DNA of 64,000 nucleotides from positions 3,473,161 through 3,537,160 of the forward strand of contig JAGGNK010011225.1 of NCBI GenBank assembly GCA_017590115.1, written 5' to 3'. Under the pieces are notes generated by a model that was not told the origin of the DNA, made no database searches, and was given only the letters and a program-made list of their open reading frames with translations. This document shows positions 35,001-47,930 of the stretch, one piece after another; positions within the stretch are counted from its first letter, which is position 1, and every line of letters begins with the position of its first letter. The translations under genes were made by a program, and so were the position numbers. The stretch comes from Montifringilla adamsi (taxonomy: Eukaryota; Chordata; Aves; Passeriformes; Passeridae).

Positions 35001-38000
35001 TTGTAGGAGACATAGTTTGAGTTGCATCAAATTCATCAAAGCAGCTTTGAAAATGTATTTCAGATGTCTTAATATTATTTAAAATAATATTGCGCACATG
35101 CTTACATAGTTTGGACCAGATTTCTGTGCTGCACCCCTTTAGTTCATGTAAATACACAGATAAAAACTATAAATTTGGTTAGCTGTGCTTTCACAGGAAA
35201 CAGAGATGAGTGTTTATTATTCACCTGAGACTTCATTCAGTTTTTACAAAAGGATTTTATGAATGATCCAAAGTCCCAGAATTCCATAACTGAACTGCTG
35301 ACATCACCTCTGCTATCCTAAGAAAAAGGTGATCTATCTCTGTCTGATTTACAGGTTTACTTCTACTGGCCTTTCTCGCTAGAATGCTCAAGGGAACGAT
35401 GTGACCACAACCTTGCTTTTAGGTGCGCTTATGAAAAAGCGTATTTAGTGCAAAGTACAATAAGGAAATGTCGTTGTTGTTGTTTTTTCCTGCAGGCGCT
35501 TATAGTTACTATTCTTAGTAATCTAATTCAATTGAGCTCAATTGGTGCATTCCCATTTTTAAAGGCTGTATCTTTGAAGAATTCAGTCTTATATAATAAA
35601 AAAAACCCTCTTAAAATAGATTATCAAAATAAAGTAGGCAGACAGGTTTAACACTTGGTATTTGTGGAGTATACTAAAAAGTCCTTAAACTTTCAAGGAA
35701 TTTTAGACTTCCTGCTTGTAACAGTTTTGCACGGGGGCTCTAACAGAATTCAAGGCATTATTTCAGAACACTGCTCTAAAAACAATCAAAGGGTTCTTCT
35801 TCAAGTCTGATTCTCAGTATTGTATTAAAAGACAATGCAAACAACTGGTAGCAGGAATGTATATGAACCATAATGGCATGAGTATTAGCATATACCCAAG
35901 CTATCCATTTCTTTTATTTAGAACACTATACATCCCAATGATTTTCAGATAATGTAGATCTTTATTAGAAATGCTCAGGGGTTTTATTTTGCTTTTTTTT
36001 TTTTAACTGGTAAACTCAAAAGAGATCAAACATTAACATTATAAATAGGTAAATCTACTAGGTGAAGGTTTTGTTTGAGCAGTTGCATTCTCCTAATGAG
36101 TCTGTTCTAAGGGTTTTTCACTTGCTGGAAAAACCATTATGTACTTAAATAGTTTGTAGCTATGGCAAGTTACAAGGCCTATCAGGTTTTAAGAACTCTG
36201 TAGAGGTTGGCAGTGCTGCATCCTTTACATTACTTAGTCAATGAAACTATTTCCCCCCACTATTTTTTCTTGGTTAAGAACAGTGATGCTTTTTATTCAG
36301 ATGAGCTGACTATATTATTATCTGTTCCATAGCTCTGGAAAGCATTCACACTGTGTGTCTGTCTCATTATTTCAGTGGGACACAAATGACCAAGCATTGT
36401 AAATGCTACACTCTGTAAAACAACACAGTGACTGCATCTGCATTGAAAATCTTTCTTGGTTGCCACTGCAAAGGATTCATTTTGATCTCACTAGGGAGAA
36501 ACATATTTTAAAATGGACTGTTAGAAATCTTGTAAAAAAGGAAAAGCACCTATTTAGTCAAGTAAATGAAAACACTCCTATTGATTTAATTAAAATTGAA
36601 GTGGACCCTCTTTTCTCATTATCCACTGGCAGTAGACCCTGTTGTTTGCATTGAATACTACCGCAAACCACAAGTACTTTATTGGGATCTCTGTAGGACC
36701 ATTTATGTTGTGCAATGATCTACTCCACATGAATAAAGGCATCAAAATTACCTTGATCATTTGATCAAAGGCAGTGTATACTTAAGGACATTCACAGAAG
36801 TTCAGGAACAAAGAATTTTTCATATTATTTTAAACCCAGTGACTGAAATTTAGGACTTCTTAGAACTTTGCAAACACTAATTACCAAAATGCCCTTTCAT
36901 CCTCTCTCAAAAATACTTTTTACTTCTATAAAGTGATTAAAAGTGTGTCATTCTTAATAACTTAGACAATATCAAACAGAACTGTTGGGAGATGGGTATT
37001 CCTCTTATAGTCTGTGCAAATTACAGAAAATAAACATCTATAGGCTGGCTGCATTTCCCTGAAATATACAGTCATGTCACAGTAGCAGAGCTGTCTGTGG
37101 TAACCCACTGTCCTCGTGGTTGTTCTCTTTCTGTCACCAGAGGCCTCATGGACTGCTCAATGAAGATCTTGCAACAGCATTCATCCTACAGTGCTGAAAC
37201 CAGCAGCTGTGCATTTTAGTGGTTGCTGTACAGGCAATGCTTTAAAAGAATAACCTTCCCTAGTTAAACTGATCATTACATTAGGGACGAGTTGGTGATT
37301 CAACATTTTACCAGAAATTTCTGAGCGATGTGGAACTAAATCTCTTATTTCTAGATATGCCACAACATCCCTATCTCTCAGGTACCAATTGATAACTCAG
37401 TGGATTTTGCATGCCCTCCTTAAATACTGTGATACAGTGGGGCAAGGAGCCTACATATAACTGATAAAATTCTTCTTGTCATCTACCTTTAGAATTCTGC
37501 ACCTTTTCTCCAGCTACAGATAAAAGTGTTCAGGTTTTTCTTGAAATCAGACTCAAATCTGAGACAGATATAAAAATTTGAGGCTTCTTTTTTAAAAAAA
37601 AAAATATTATGTTACCAAACCACATGGAACAGTTCTGCACCAGAGAATAGGTTAGTACAAAATACAATGTGTTGTATTATCTTTGCTGATGATAATAAAC
37701 AAGATAATAAACAAGATCCAGAGAATACAACAAGTGGAAGAATATGTGAATGTTTGTGAATGTGTGAAACATGCATGTGAATATTTGTGTGTGTCTGTGT
37801 ATATGTTTTATATCTATGTATCTCCTCTTATGTCATTAAAGATACTTTGAGTATTTGACTTTTTTATTTCCTTCTTTTTTTGTTTTTATGACTCTTATGT
37901 CTAAATCCCTGTTTCCACTATTCTATTTTATGGTTGAAACCCATAGTTCTGATCTATTTTTTTTTAATAGGCAGTACTTCTAATATGAATTCTTTGATCA

Positions 38001-39337
38001 GTTTCACTTTCCGTGGGCAGGTTTCTAAAACTGTTGTTCCTGGAAATCAACCAGAGCTATAATTAATATATGAGAAATGCCCCAGGATACTTTCTTATTT
38101 TTCCACACTGCAAACAAAGTGTTTGATAGGGTTTTTTAAAATATTAATGTATCTGCAATCAGAATAGAATGTGAGAATAAGAAAAGAGGCTGCAGTGGTT
38201 AATTTTAGGTGAGAAAAATTTAATACAAAAGAAACCTAAACCTAAAAGGGAAAGGAATTTGTAAAGTTTGGGATTTGAATATTCTGGGAAAAAATTAAAA
38301 AAGAATATTTTTTCACTTTATTTTTTGGTTAACCATTCTATGTCATTTACTGAGAAAATGTGCTGCTAGATGGCCATGAGATATTTCTCACAGTATGTAA
38401 AATTTACAATGATAATTTTTTTAATTACTATTTACAGACAAAAATCAAGCAAAATAGAAAAATATTGAAAAAAATTCTGGAAAGATCCAATCATGTTTGC
38501 TCTCTTCCAAATGTATTCGGTTGATCCTGGCTGGACAAAAGCCATCTCTGCAGCCCCCGCCCTGCTGCCAAAGCTTGGGCACACAAACCTATTACACCAA
38601 GAATGACTACAAGAGATCAGACAGCATTTTCACAATCCAGTGACAAATCTCTGGTACTAAAGCTTAGCTGGTATTTTGGAAGAAGATTAAAAAATCCTTC
38701 AGTAATCAGTTACAGAGAAATATGCTTTGAGGTTAGAATATTTCTGTCTCTGAAGGTGTTTCTCAAAAATATCTTCAAAATTAAAATAATCAAATTCCAA
38801 ATATGATTCTGAAAGACATATTCTTTTATCAGTTTAAATGTCCATTTAAAATGAGCATAACATCAGCAACACCATTGCTTAATGTTCTGTTAAGCTTCTG
38901 ATGTCATTTATATTTTGAGAATGAGTTGAGCAAACAATGGTATTTTCAAATATTTAGTGCACATCTATGACTCTTCATAACTTTTCAGAGTTACTGGAGC
39001 TTGAAAATGAATTCTTAGGAAATCCACATCTTCTGGTAAGGTTTTTGCTATCACAAACAGGACTAAACAAAGACTCAGTAAGTAGGAATTACACAAATTT
39101 CTTTTCATCTTGCCTGTCCATGCATGCCATTCCTATTAACATGAGATTGCAGGATGAAGGTAAATACATGCGTATACAGTCATCTATATGACTGTAGCTA
39201 TATCTTTATCAGGCTGTCTATAGCTATAGATCTTGATACGTATATGCACACCATATATGCACACCCTTAAGGTTGTCAAGTGCTGTAAGAGATTACCTTA
39301 AACCACTGTGGAGTCTCTGTGGATATATTTATATTGT
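32075..39337. other. Long unique AT-rich stretch, no gene seen
   Basis: There is no recognised gene over 7.2 kb. Frames reach only 84 codons. A minus-strand frame at 37181-37363 is open further upstream to a stop near 37396 and looks less random in composition than its neighbours, but has no solid match. TG-rich and TATG-rich simple sequence lies at about 37740-37810. A CpG-poor, AT-rich background dominates. Confidence 0.5.
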
Positions 39338-39447
39338 AGCTGGACATGGTCCTGGAAAACCTGCTCTACCTGACCCCACTTCAGAAGGTGACTTGATTGA
39401 TTTCCAAAGATCCCTTCAGTTTAAACACTTCTTTGATTCTCTGTGAC
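39338..39447 (+). mobile_element. CR1 LINE, short 3' tail
   Basis: The order TAGCTGGACATGG, AAAACCTGCTCTACCTGACC, CTTCAGAAGG, TTTCCAAAGATCCCTTCAG, and a worn GATTCTCTGTGAC end matches the last 110 bp of a CR1 subfamily. Many substitutions point to an old insertion. It codes for nothing. Confidence 0.78.
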
Positions 39448-41251
39448 ATATGTTAATGGAGAGCTTCTACAAATTCACTTGCCAAATTACTCAATCTTGA
39501 TGCCTTAATTTTGCTTTATAGAACAGTTTACTGAAATTACTGAAAGCCTCACATCTTATAGTTCTCACTGCTCACTTCTGAACACTCCTTATTTCTTTAT
39601 CCTTTTCCGGATTGACTCTGAGGAGAGTATTCCATTCATTTTCAATGGGATACTTGGGTGCTTTATATCCTATTAATTATCCATCTTACCAAGTTTGCTT
39701 TCCTAAATTGCTGCTGTGAAGTGCAGAGTTCTCTTCAGTTTGAGCTGTCCGCAATCATAATTACTATTTATTCTTTTCATGAATCTTTACATGTAGATAC
39801 CTTAAAGAAATTTATATGGAAATATGTCTTAAACATCAGCTTTTCCAATATGAATGTTCCAGACTTGAAGGAAAAAGAGATTAAGTACTTTTATCATGTT
39901 GGTAGCACATCTATAGAGCATGTCAGGATCTTTTATTTTAAATTAAATATTTGATTTTGTTAATTTCTGCCTCAATCAAAAAGAAGGAAAATCTTAGAAA
40001 CATACAGTTAAAGCATTACTTAATTTTATATTTTCTTCACTATATGTTATGCTTTTATACTGTATTTTATCCTTGTGTTATTGTCCTCAAACCTGCTGAA
40101 ATTCATGCATCTCAGTTAGTTTCAGAAAGCCTAGACCTGTCTGATTTGATTGTCTACCTATGAAGCAAGGACAGAAGAGACTGTGATTAACAAAACTTTG
40201 GTGCCAAGCAAAGTCATCATTACATAAATGAAAAATGCTTCTTGATACCTCAAAGGAGGCATTCATAACATCATTGAAAGTGCCAACAGAAATTTCACAT
40301 ACTAATTGAGGGTAATATGAACCTACAATGTGAAAAGTTCTTTGCAATCAAATGATAAAGGAGGTTAGTACAGGATAATGTTTAGCTTTGAGCTTTTTTG
40401 CACTTTTTCCTTTCGCACAAGGGTCACTTTGTGAATGTGGTAGAGGCCTTAGCCTCCTTTGCTGAGATCATTACCCAGGGCCTGTATTGAAGACTAATCA
40501 CTTCTGAAACTATAGCAGGCAGGATTAATATATTCAAATTGATGGAAAAAAATATAAGCAGCCGCATGTCTACATTGGCTCTAATGGTGAAATAATGGAA
40601 TATTATAATATCTTTTATTCTGCAGAAGCCTTGTTGCCTAATGGACTGATTGTGCTCCGATGCCAAGTGCAACACAGACCTTAACAACAGCTGTAGGAAT
40701 GCCTCCTACATGATAGAATTGCACTGTAAATTTTATAGTCCTTTCTGTGCTGCAAAAAAAAAGCTGCATTTCTTTTTCTAAACCATTTCTAACATCAGTA
40801 AATTGGTTTGAATGCCTCCTGCAAAATAATAAAACTTAATCACTTTTATGTGGATTCACTGAAGGGTTGAACAAAAATGTTCAGAATTGGCCATCTTAGC
40901 CCCTAATCATCATCTAGTAAGGATGATATGGTTGCTAAAAGTTGACAAGTTCAGAGTGATTGAACAATATAATACAAAATTCCATGAAAAGTTATTAAAC
41001 AGAGAGTTAAGGTGTCTAGTTGAAGAAACCCCTAAGTAAAAATTTTTGAAGGCTGCAGAGTATTTTCAAGAAGTATCATTGCTTACTTGTCCTGTTCTTA
41101 TACTTAACCTTATATATCTTCTATTGGCCATGGTCTTGACTGTTCAGCTCAATAGATATTTGGTGTGATCTATTCTTATTTTAGAAAAAAGTTATTGACA
41201 GTTTTCAAGAAAATTATTTGTATTGTCCTTCTTTTCTTCTTAAAAAAAACC

Positions 41252-41252
<1 letters not shown>
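39448..41252. other. Unique AT-rich DNA, no gene seen
   Basis: The 98-codon frame at 39658-39954 is Ile/Leu/Phe-rich, as AT-rich chance frames are. No gene or repeat is recognised. Confidence 0.5.

Positions 41253-41301
<49 letters not shown>
41253..41301. repeat. Poly(A) tract, 49 bases
   Basis: The longest homopolymer in the window, with 49 uninterrupted A residues in an A/C-rich edge (about 41242-41315). No AATAAA stands at the right distance upstream, so a retrocopy tail is not supported. Confidence 0.95.
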
Positions 41302-41303
<2 letters not shown>

Positions 41304-41879
41304 CAACAAAAAAGCATTTAAATTGGTGGAAATCTCATGGTATGTCTATTTTAAGAAATGCCAGAGAGAGCAGAACCTGAGTTTGTGAAGTTACTAGCAC
41401 AGAGCCCTCTCCAGTTTAATTAATCTTCTTCTACTGTGAATTAAAGTCAAAACACCAAGACTGCTCATGAAGAATAACTGAATGTTGATATACTGGTAGA
41501 GCACCTTTTTTAAAATTAGAGTTCTCAGATTAGCCATCTGATCTAATGCATCATAAGAATTTTACTCTTAAAAGAGTATTTAGAGATTTAAGCCCTATGT
41601 CTGTACCTAGCATGATAATTGGAATAATGGTTACCAAGGGTAAAAACTGAAGTGTCTAGTGTATCATGAAGTAGAATAAAAATAACATGGCTTCTGCAAA
41701 GGAAAATCTAATTTCTAAGTTTTTTTTAATTTAAGTTCTTTGAATATATCTATAAAATGGTATATAAGGTAAAATATTTCAAATAATTTAGTAAAACTAG
41801 TTAAGAGACTTTGGCATGGTGCTGAGTAAGATTCTATAAAATAAGAAGACCAAAAGGACCAACTACATCCCATGCAACA
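41302..41879. other. Unique DNA, no gene seen
   Basis: Spacer between the poly(A) tract and a CR1 copy. Nothing is recognised. Confidence 0.5.
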
Positions 41880-42444
41880 AGGAGAACTGCATTGCTAGCT
41901 GGTTGAAGGAGGTGATTGTCCCACTCTACATGTGCTGGCCCAACCTCAGGCATTGTGTGCAGTTTTGGGAGCTCAGTACAAGAAGGACATCAAGCTATAG
42001 CAATGTGTCCACAGCAAGTCAACCAAGATGATGAACAGCTTCAAGGGCAAGACTTACAAAGAACTGCTTGAGGTCGCTTGCTTTGTTCAGCTTGAAGAAG
42101 AGGAGGGTGAGGGTGACCTCATTGCAACCCTCAAGGCGGGCAGTGGCAGGGGAGGTGCTGATCTCCTCTCTCTCGTGACCAGTGGCAGGACCCAAAAAAT
42201 ATAGAATGAGGCTCAGGGATGGTTCATATGTGACATTAGGAAAAGGTTCTTCTCTGAGAGGGGTGTCAGCCACTGGAACAGCCTTGCCAGTGAAGTGGTC
42301 ATGGCACCAGGTCTGTCAGAGTTCAAGAAGTATCTGGGTGATGCTCACAGCCATATCTTTTAGTTTTAGGACAGTTCAGCAAGGAACAGGGTGATTTGTG
42401 ATCCTTGTGGGTCCTTTCTAGCTTGAGATATTCTGTGATTCTAC
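41880..42444 (+). mobile_element. CR1 LINE, 5'-truncated, with 3' end
   Basis: The body follows the same layout as the copy at 3065-3878: GGAGGTGATTGTCCCACTCT, then TGTGCAGTTTTGGGAGCTCA, then the ORF2 tail and the 3' UTR with GGTTCTTCTCTGAGAGGGGT and GTGATCCTTGTGGGTCCTTT. It ends in ATTCTGTG (42430-42437) plus a partial second octamer. In contrast to that copy, its ORF2 frame is broken by several stops, so this insertion is either older or less well kept. It holds only the C-terminal end of ORF2 and cannot move. The start is approximate. Confidence 0.92.
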
Positions 42445-45400
42445 AAGATGAAATAATCTCAAAAGGAATTGTTGTGAAGAAAACATAGTCGTGAAGAAAA
42501 GGCCAAAGAGCACAATGAAATAACCAGTTAAAACCCAAACCAAAGCAACTAACTGAACACAACAAAGACTTTACTGCATTCAAACTTTTATTGCTCAATA
42601 TTGATCAATAGTTTTAAAAGAACTGTAGAACAGGACTGGCTCTACTTACAAAAGATTGCAGATACTACAAAGTCATTTAAGTCAGGAAAGGTCACAGAGA
42701 TTGAAAGAAATTTTGGACTTACTTAATTCAAGTCGTCTATTCATCAACAAAATAAATATTTGATTTCACATTGAAAAGGAAATTTCACATTTTTCCACCA
42801 TCTCAGAGGGCTCTAAATTTGTGGAAGGAACTCCTACAGCAGACCTGAAAATTGCTATAGATTCCTTGACGCATATGTAGCTGGGAGCCTAACAATAAGT
42901 TATGTTACATGAAGCATAATAGAGTAATTAATATTGCCCTATGATGATTTTCTGTAATTAATGATATTACCTCATTTGGAGTCCACAGTGCTGATCATTT
43001 ATTCCAAAAAGGACCTGGCAGAACTTTGGTTGGTTCCTAGGTTGTTGAAAAGTAAGAAAAGTGGACTGGAAGTGTTTGCATATAAAAGAAACTGAGCAGT
43101 TAGGACTGATCACTGAAGAAACAGAAAACAGACACTTGATAAAAGTAGATTATACAAGAATATAATAAAAATTTAGAAATTCTGTTACTTGCCTCATATT
43201 GTAAATGCAAAGATACATGATAACATGAAAAAGTTTTTGATTAAAAACTGATTCAAGGAATTTTCCATTCATTAACTGTAAACTCCAGTACTTATTTTCA
43301 CATGAAATTGCCAAAATCAAAAGTACAGGAAGAATTGAAAAAAAAAAAAGTTAAAAAACATCAATTCATTTAATGGCTGTCAACAACAAATTTGATAAAC
43401 TATCACCATGGTTGTTATATATAGGGGAATGGTGGATTCACTGGACTTGGAAGACTTTTTTGCCTTATTTTCCTATCTCATTCTTACCAACACTCTGGAG
43501 TACAAGCCCCTAATATTTGCAGCACATATCACCTTCAAATACATAGTAGGTGTAGCATTACCTTTAACCAGCTGAGGGGGACATGCCCCTCTTTATGAAA
43601 GGAATAAACTAGGTTACTCCAGAGAATGCAGTTTGATTCCAAATTGTGCCCTACTCATCCCAGAAAACACTAAGGTTACGTAAGACCTAGATATTCTCCA
43701 CTGGAAAGCATAATTTTGCAAACATTACCTATTACTTTACTTTCCTATTAATTTTCAACCTGCTTTCTAACATTAAAATTACATTCTTGTTTTATAAGGT
43801 AGTGATATAATGTATTGCTCACTAGAAAAAGGACAATTGAGTGCACAAAATAAAGAAAAGGTACAGCCTGACTTGAGACTAGCTGCTCATCTCAAGGCTT
43901 TCAACCAAATTTGACTGCAAGACAAAGTGGGTTTTGCTGTAATGTGCCCTGAACCAGTGTTTTCATAAAGAAAAGTCACTGAGGATGGGAATTCCTTTTC
44001 TCTGTTTGGAATAGCAAATATGGCACGTCCAAAACCATTCCTTGCCCTTGAGGTTAATTGGCACAGTGCAGCTGATAACTCGCCCAATAGTCTATTCTAC
44101 TCATTATTTCCTGGAGTAACTGGCCTGTTGTGCCTCTGCTAATTGTCATTGTCCTTGAAACCTGCTTTCTACACATTTTAAGGGTATATATATTTATTTC
44201 CTGTTTGTCCCATCCAAGACACCTCCACCTGTGTGTAAAGTTTAGAAAGCTCCACTTTGAGAACCCTGCTCATTCCCAACACACCTCAGAACACTTGTGA
44301 ATTCCTATTCTGGGGCCATTGAAAGGGCTGTTCTACTGATAACTGTGAACACCATGATCCACTGGTTCATGCCTGTGCCAGCTTCAAAAGCACACCTTCC
44401 AAAACAAGGAGTCACCTGTCTTCTTCAAACAAACAGATAAGGAAATATTAAACTTTGACAGAACTGCATGGTTGTAAACTTCACAATGGAAAACCTACTT
44501 TCAATAAATTCATTACAGTATAAACAAGTCAACTTAAAGCCATCATGACGTTTTCATTTCAATTCTTTACTGTGCTCATTTAAAGTAATTCAGAAGGAGC
44601 TTACATAATGAAAAGTGTTAGAAGTTATTGGGTTTTTTTCAATAGTAAGACTAACTGCCTAATTCATTGTGTAGCTGAATATTAATCCTAACAGTGAAAA
44701 AAACTTCATAAGTTATAACTTGATTTTTGAAAGCTTAGCTGAGCTGCATATTATCTCCAGATTGACATTGGCAATTCAACTCACTAAATAAGCAGAATTG
44801 GAGTGAGTTACTTTTTTTTTAATATATCATAAGACAAAAAATAAACAAATAAATAAACTAAAAAGGGATTTATCTTGCACTTGAGAGATTTGACTAATGA
44901 ATGAGAAATAAGAACTGAAGTATTTGTACTAATCAAGGAGGAATTGGACTTAACTAACTCACATAGAGCATTTGCAATTTTAAGTGAGTGACTTTCAAGT
45001 CTATGGTACACTTGAGTGCATCTTGCTGGATTTTGTGCTTAAAATGTTTTACTAACAGTCCACTGAGTTGTGAAAGCACAATAAGTTCTCACCGTGGGAG
45101 GAAAGGTGCATTTCTTGAGTACAGCCGAACTAAAAGTAGATTGCTATTTCTCCCACATGAAATATGCTACTCCATACAACAGGACTGAATTTATTTCTAG
45201 GTACCAAGGTCCTATCAATGTTCGTTCATATCTGCTTTTATCACAAATGTAGTTTATAAAGGAAACCCAAAAAATGGCTACCTCTCACAGTCAGATACAC
45301 GTCAAGTAATAATTCTGTTTAAGATTTAATACACAATCTAAAATAAATAAGGAAATAATCAACAACAATAGCTTTCATCTATTTATTTTTTCCAATTTTC

Positions 45401-47898
45401 ATCTCACTTTGAGGACTGATCATCTTCTGAAGTATGGCTACATAATTATGATTATAAATTCTTTCCTTTTTTCCCTTACAATTGCTTTTCAGGCTCTATT
45501 CAATTTTAGGTTAATAGTGTTGTGCCTTAGGAGTACACATAACAAATAATTTGCCTTTGTTTAGGTCAATGAAAGATTTCATGGATTGTTGACAAATACA
45601 TGATGCTGCACTGCACATCATTTCAGCATTTTCTTTTTTCAGAGGGGAAAGCAATATAGAAGTTCACATCAAATTATGAAAACCAGCAAAATCTGAAGCT
45701 TTATATTTTATGTTCCATATTTCAACTGTTATTGTGAGTAGGAGATATTTGGATCTGTTTAAGCAATAGAAATAAGTGAGCTTATATTTTTGAATCATGA
45801 GATACCATGCATGGAATCAATGGAATTTTTTCCATCTATTCTTACCAGCAGCAGGCCATCTAGTTCAATGAACTGATTTTCAAAAGCAAAGTGCATTTTG
45901 CTGAATAAATAATGTTTCTGTGACTTCAGATAAGTAACACATTGGAAACTAACACAGCTTTTTGTTGGATCAATCAGAGCTCAGAGAACTTGTAGGAAGC
46001 CTAGATAAGACCAAAGCTCTCTGAGTGGCTTTAGCTGATTTTCTGAAACTAATAGTAACAGATACTTTAAGAAGCCACCATTAACCTTCTTTCAATTGCT
46101 TGTAACATAATCACAGTACACTAGCTTAATTTTAAATTTTGAAATATGGTCTTTATCGGTTGTTCTCAAGCCCAAGAAAGTTTGACGAAAACCTGCTGTT
46201 TTTCCTAAACTAAACTAAGAGTTACAAAGTAGTGAGAAAATATGTTTCTAGCAATTTCAGAAATATCCATATTTTTTGACTTTTTAAAAATAATTATTCA
46301 GTTTTATACTGTTTATAGTTTAAATACTCTTGATACTGTGTGTGCTTCAACTCTTCCCTGGCTTGCAGATAGTATATGTACAACATCACACTGTTTAAAT
46401 ATTGAGGCTACATTCATCTTAAATTTCCAGCACTAATATATAGTGGTGCCACCAGGTAGACCGTCCAAAATCTGAAACACATGGGAGCCCTGTGATTGGT
46501 CAGGATCTGCAGGAAACCCTACAGAAGTTCTCCTAGTTTTGGTAAAAACAGAAAAAAAAAGGATATTCTCATTGGTGAATACACAGAATAATCTGAACAG
46601 CACTGTGAATTTTCTGACAAAACCTAAAATTATGTCAGGATATGCACATAAACTCTAGAGAGTGCAGCTTCCTGTGTTCCCTTGTAATACCCAATGCATG
46701 CAGCGGCTTCGACCAGCAGGGTTCATCCTTCTTCTCTGAGCTTTCTGCACCAACATCCCATTGAGACTGGGAAACAAAGACTTCATGAGTGGGATACTCT
46801 TTTTTTTTACTTTTTGAAGACCCCCTGAAAGCCTTTTTAATGCACCTTAGGACCAGCTGCAGAGCAAGACCCATGCTCTTGTGTGCACATTCTGGGTAGA
46901 TGCACAGTGGTACAGGTGCACCCAGGTAGCTGTATGGGGTTCGTGCTTGCTCCTACTACCTGCAGATGCATGAACAAGATACACAAAACATTAAATAGTC
47001 AGGAATCCATATCCATAGGTCTCATATTACCAGTGGTCCTGATCTACATGAATGAGGAACCAAAATGAAGAAATCCCTTTCAACGTGTGCATTCTGCTTT
47101 TCCAGAGAGCCTACCTCAAAAGTAGTGCGGTCACGTCCCCAGAAAAAATTTCTATAGGCTGTCAGTCAGAATATTAGATGTGAGAGGAGACAGCACAGCC
47201 ATAGCAAGGTCTGGAGGAGCAGAGAAGCATATATTTTCTATTGCCAGGACTCAGTTTTTACTCTGCATATTCTTTGTTGTGTCAGCTGTCTAGTTTCAGT
47301 TAACTCCTTCGAGGTCCCTTGCCATTGCATGAAGCTTGAGTTGTAAGTACCAGTTGCTGTACTTTTCCTCTGGCTCCTGCTGAAAGTAAAAAAAAAAAAA
47401 AATCCCCAAACTATCAAGTATAATATTTGAGATTTGCAGAACACATTATTTTTATGCCCTGTTCATGTCTTAAGCACCTTTCTCAAAACACATGCAGTGT
47501 CTTTCTATTCAACTCCTGTGAATGAAACAGTTCAAGTTTATGAACCCAAAGTGCCTGAAACCAGTGATACTGTAACACAATTGGAGCTTGCTGGTAGTAC
47601 ATAATACAAATAATGGCAAAGTCACAATAATAAGATAGTAATATAACAATATTTTATAATATTTCTTTTGAAGGTTAGAGAAGAATACAAAGCAGTAGAA
47701 CAATATCTTTCATGGAGAGAAGTCATACAGCAAACTCTGTATGTCATCAACTTACTAAATTTCTCATTGATCTTCTTTGGTGTAGGTCTCCTGCAAAGGA
47801 GCTTCATTAATTTATACCCATCAAGAATCAGTTCTGTGCTTCCCTCCTTTCCCTTGGTTTCATCTCACAGCCACAAGTTTCAGATTACATGACTAATC

Positions 47899-47930
47899 CT
47901 TTCACTGAATTGATTCTTTCACTGAATTGA
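47899..47930. repeat. Tandem duplication, 15-bp unit
   Basis: CTTTCACTGAATTGA occurs at 47899-47913 and again at 47916-47930, two bases apart. It is a recent local slippage event with no function seen. Confidence 0.85.

Noticed and set aside
37181..37396. Minus-strand frame with a short string that faintly recalls a bornavirus nucleoprotein, suggesting an endogenous viral fragment
   Set aside because: Only about eight residues agree and the rest does not align, so chance is the better explanation. A tblastn of the frame against bornavirus-like elements would settle it.
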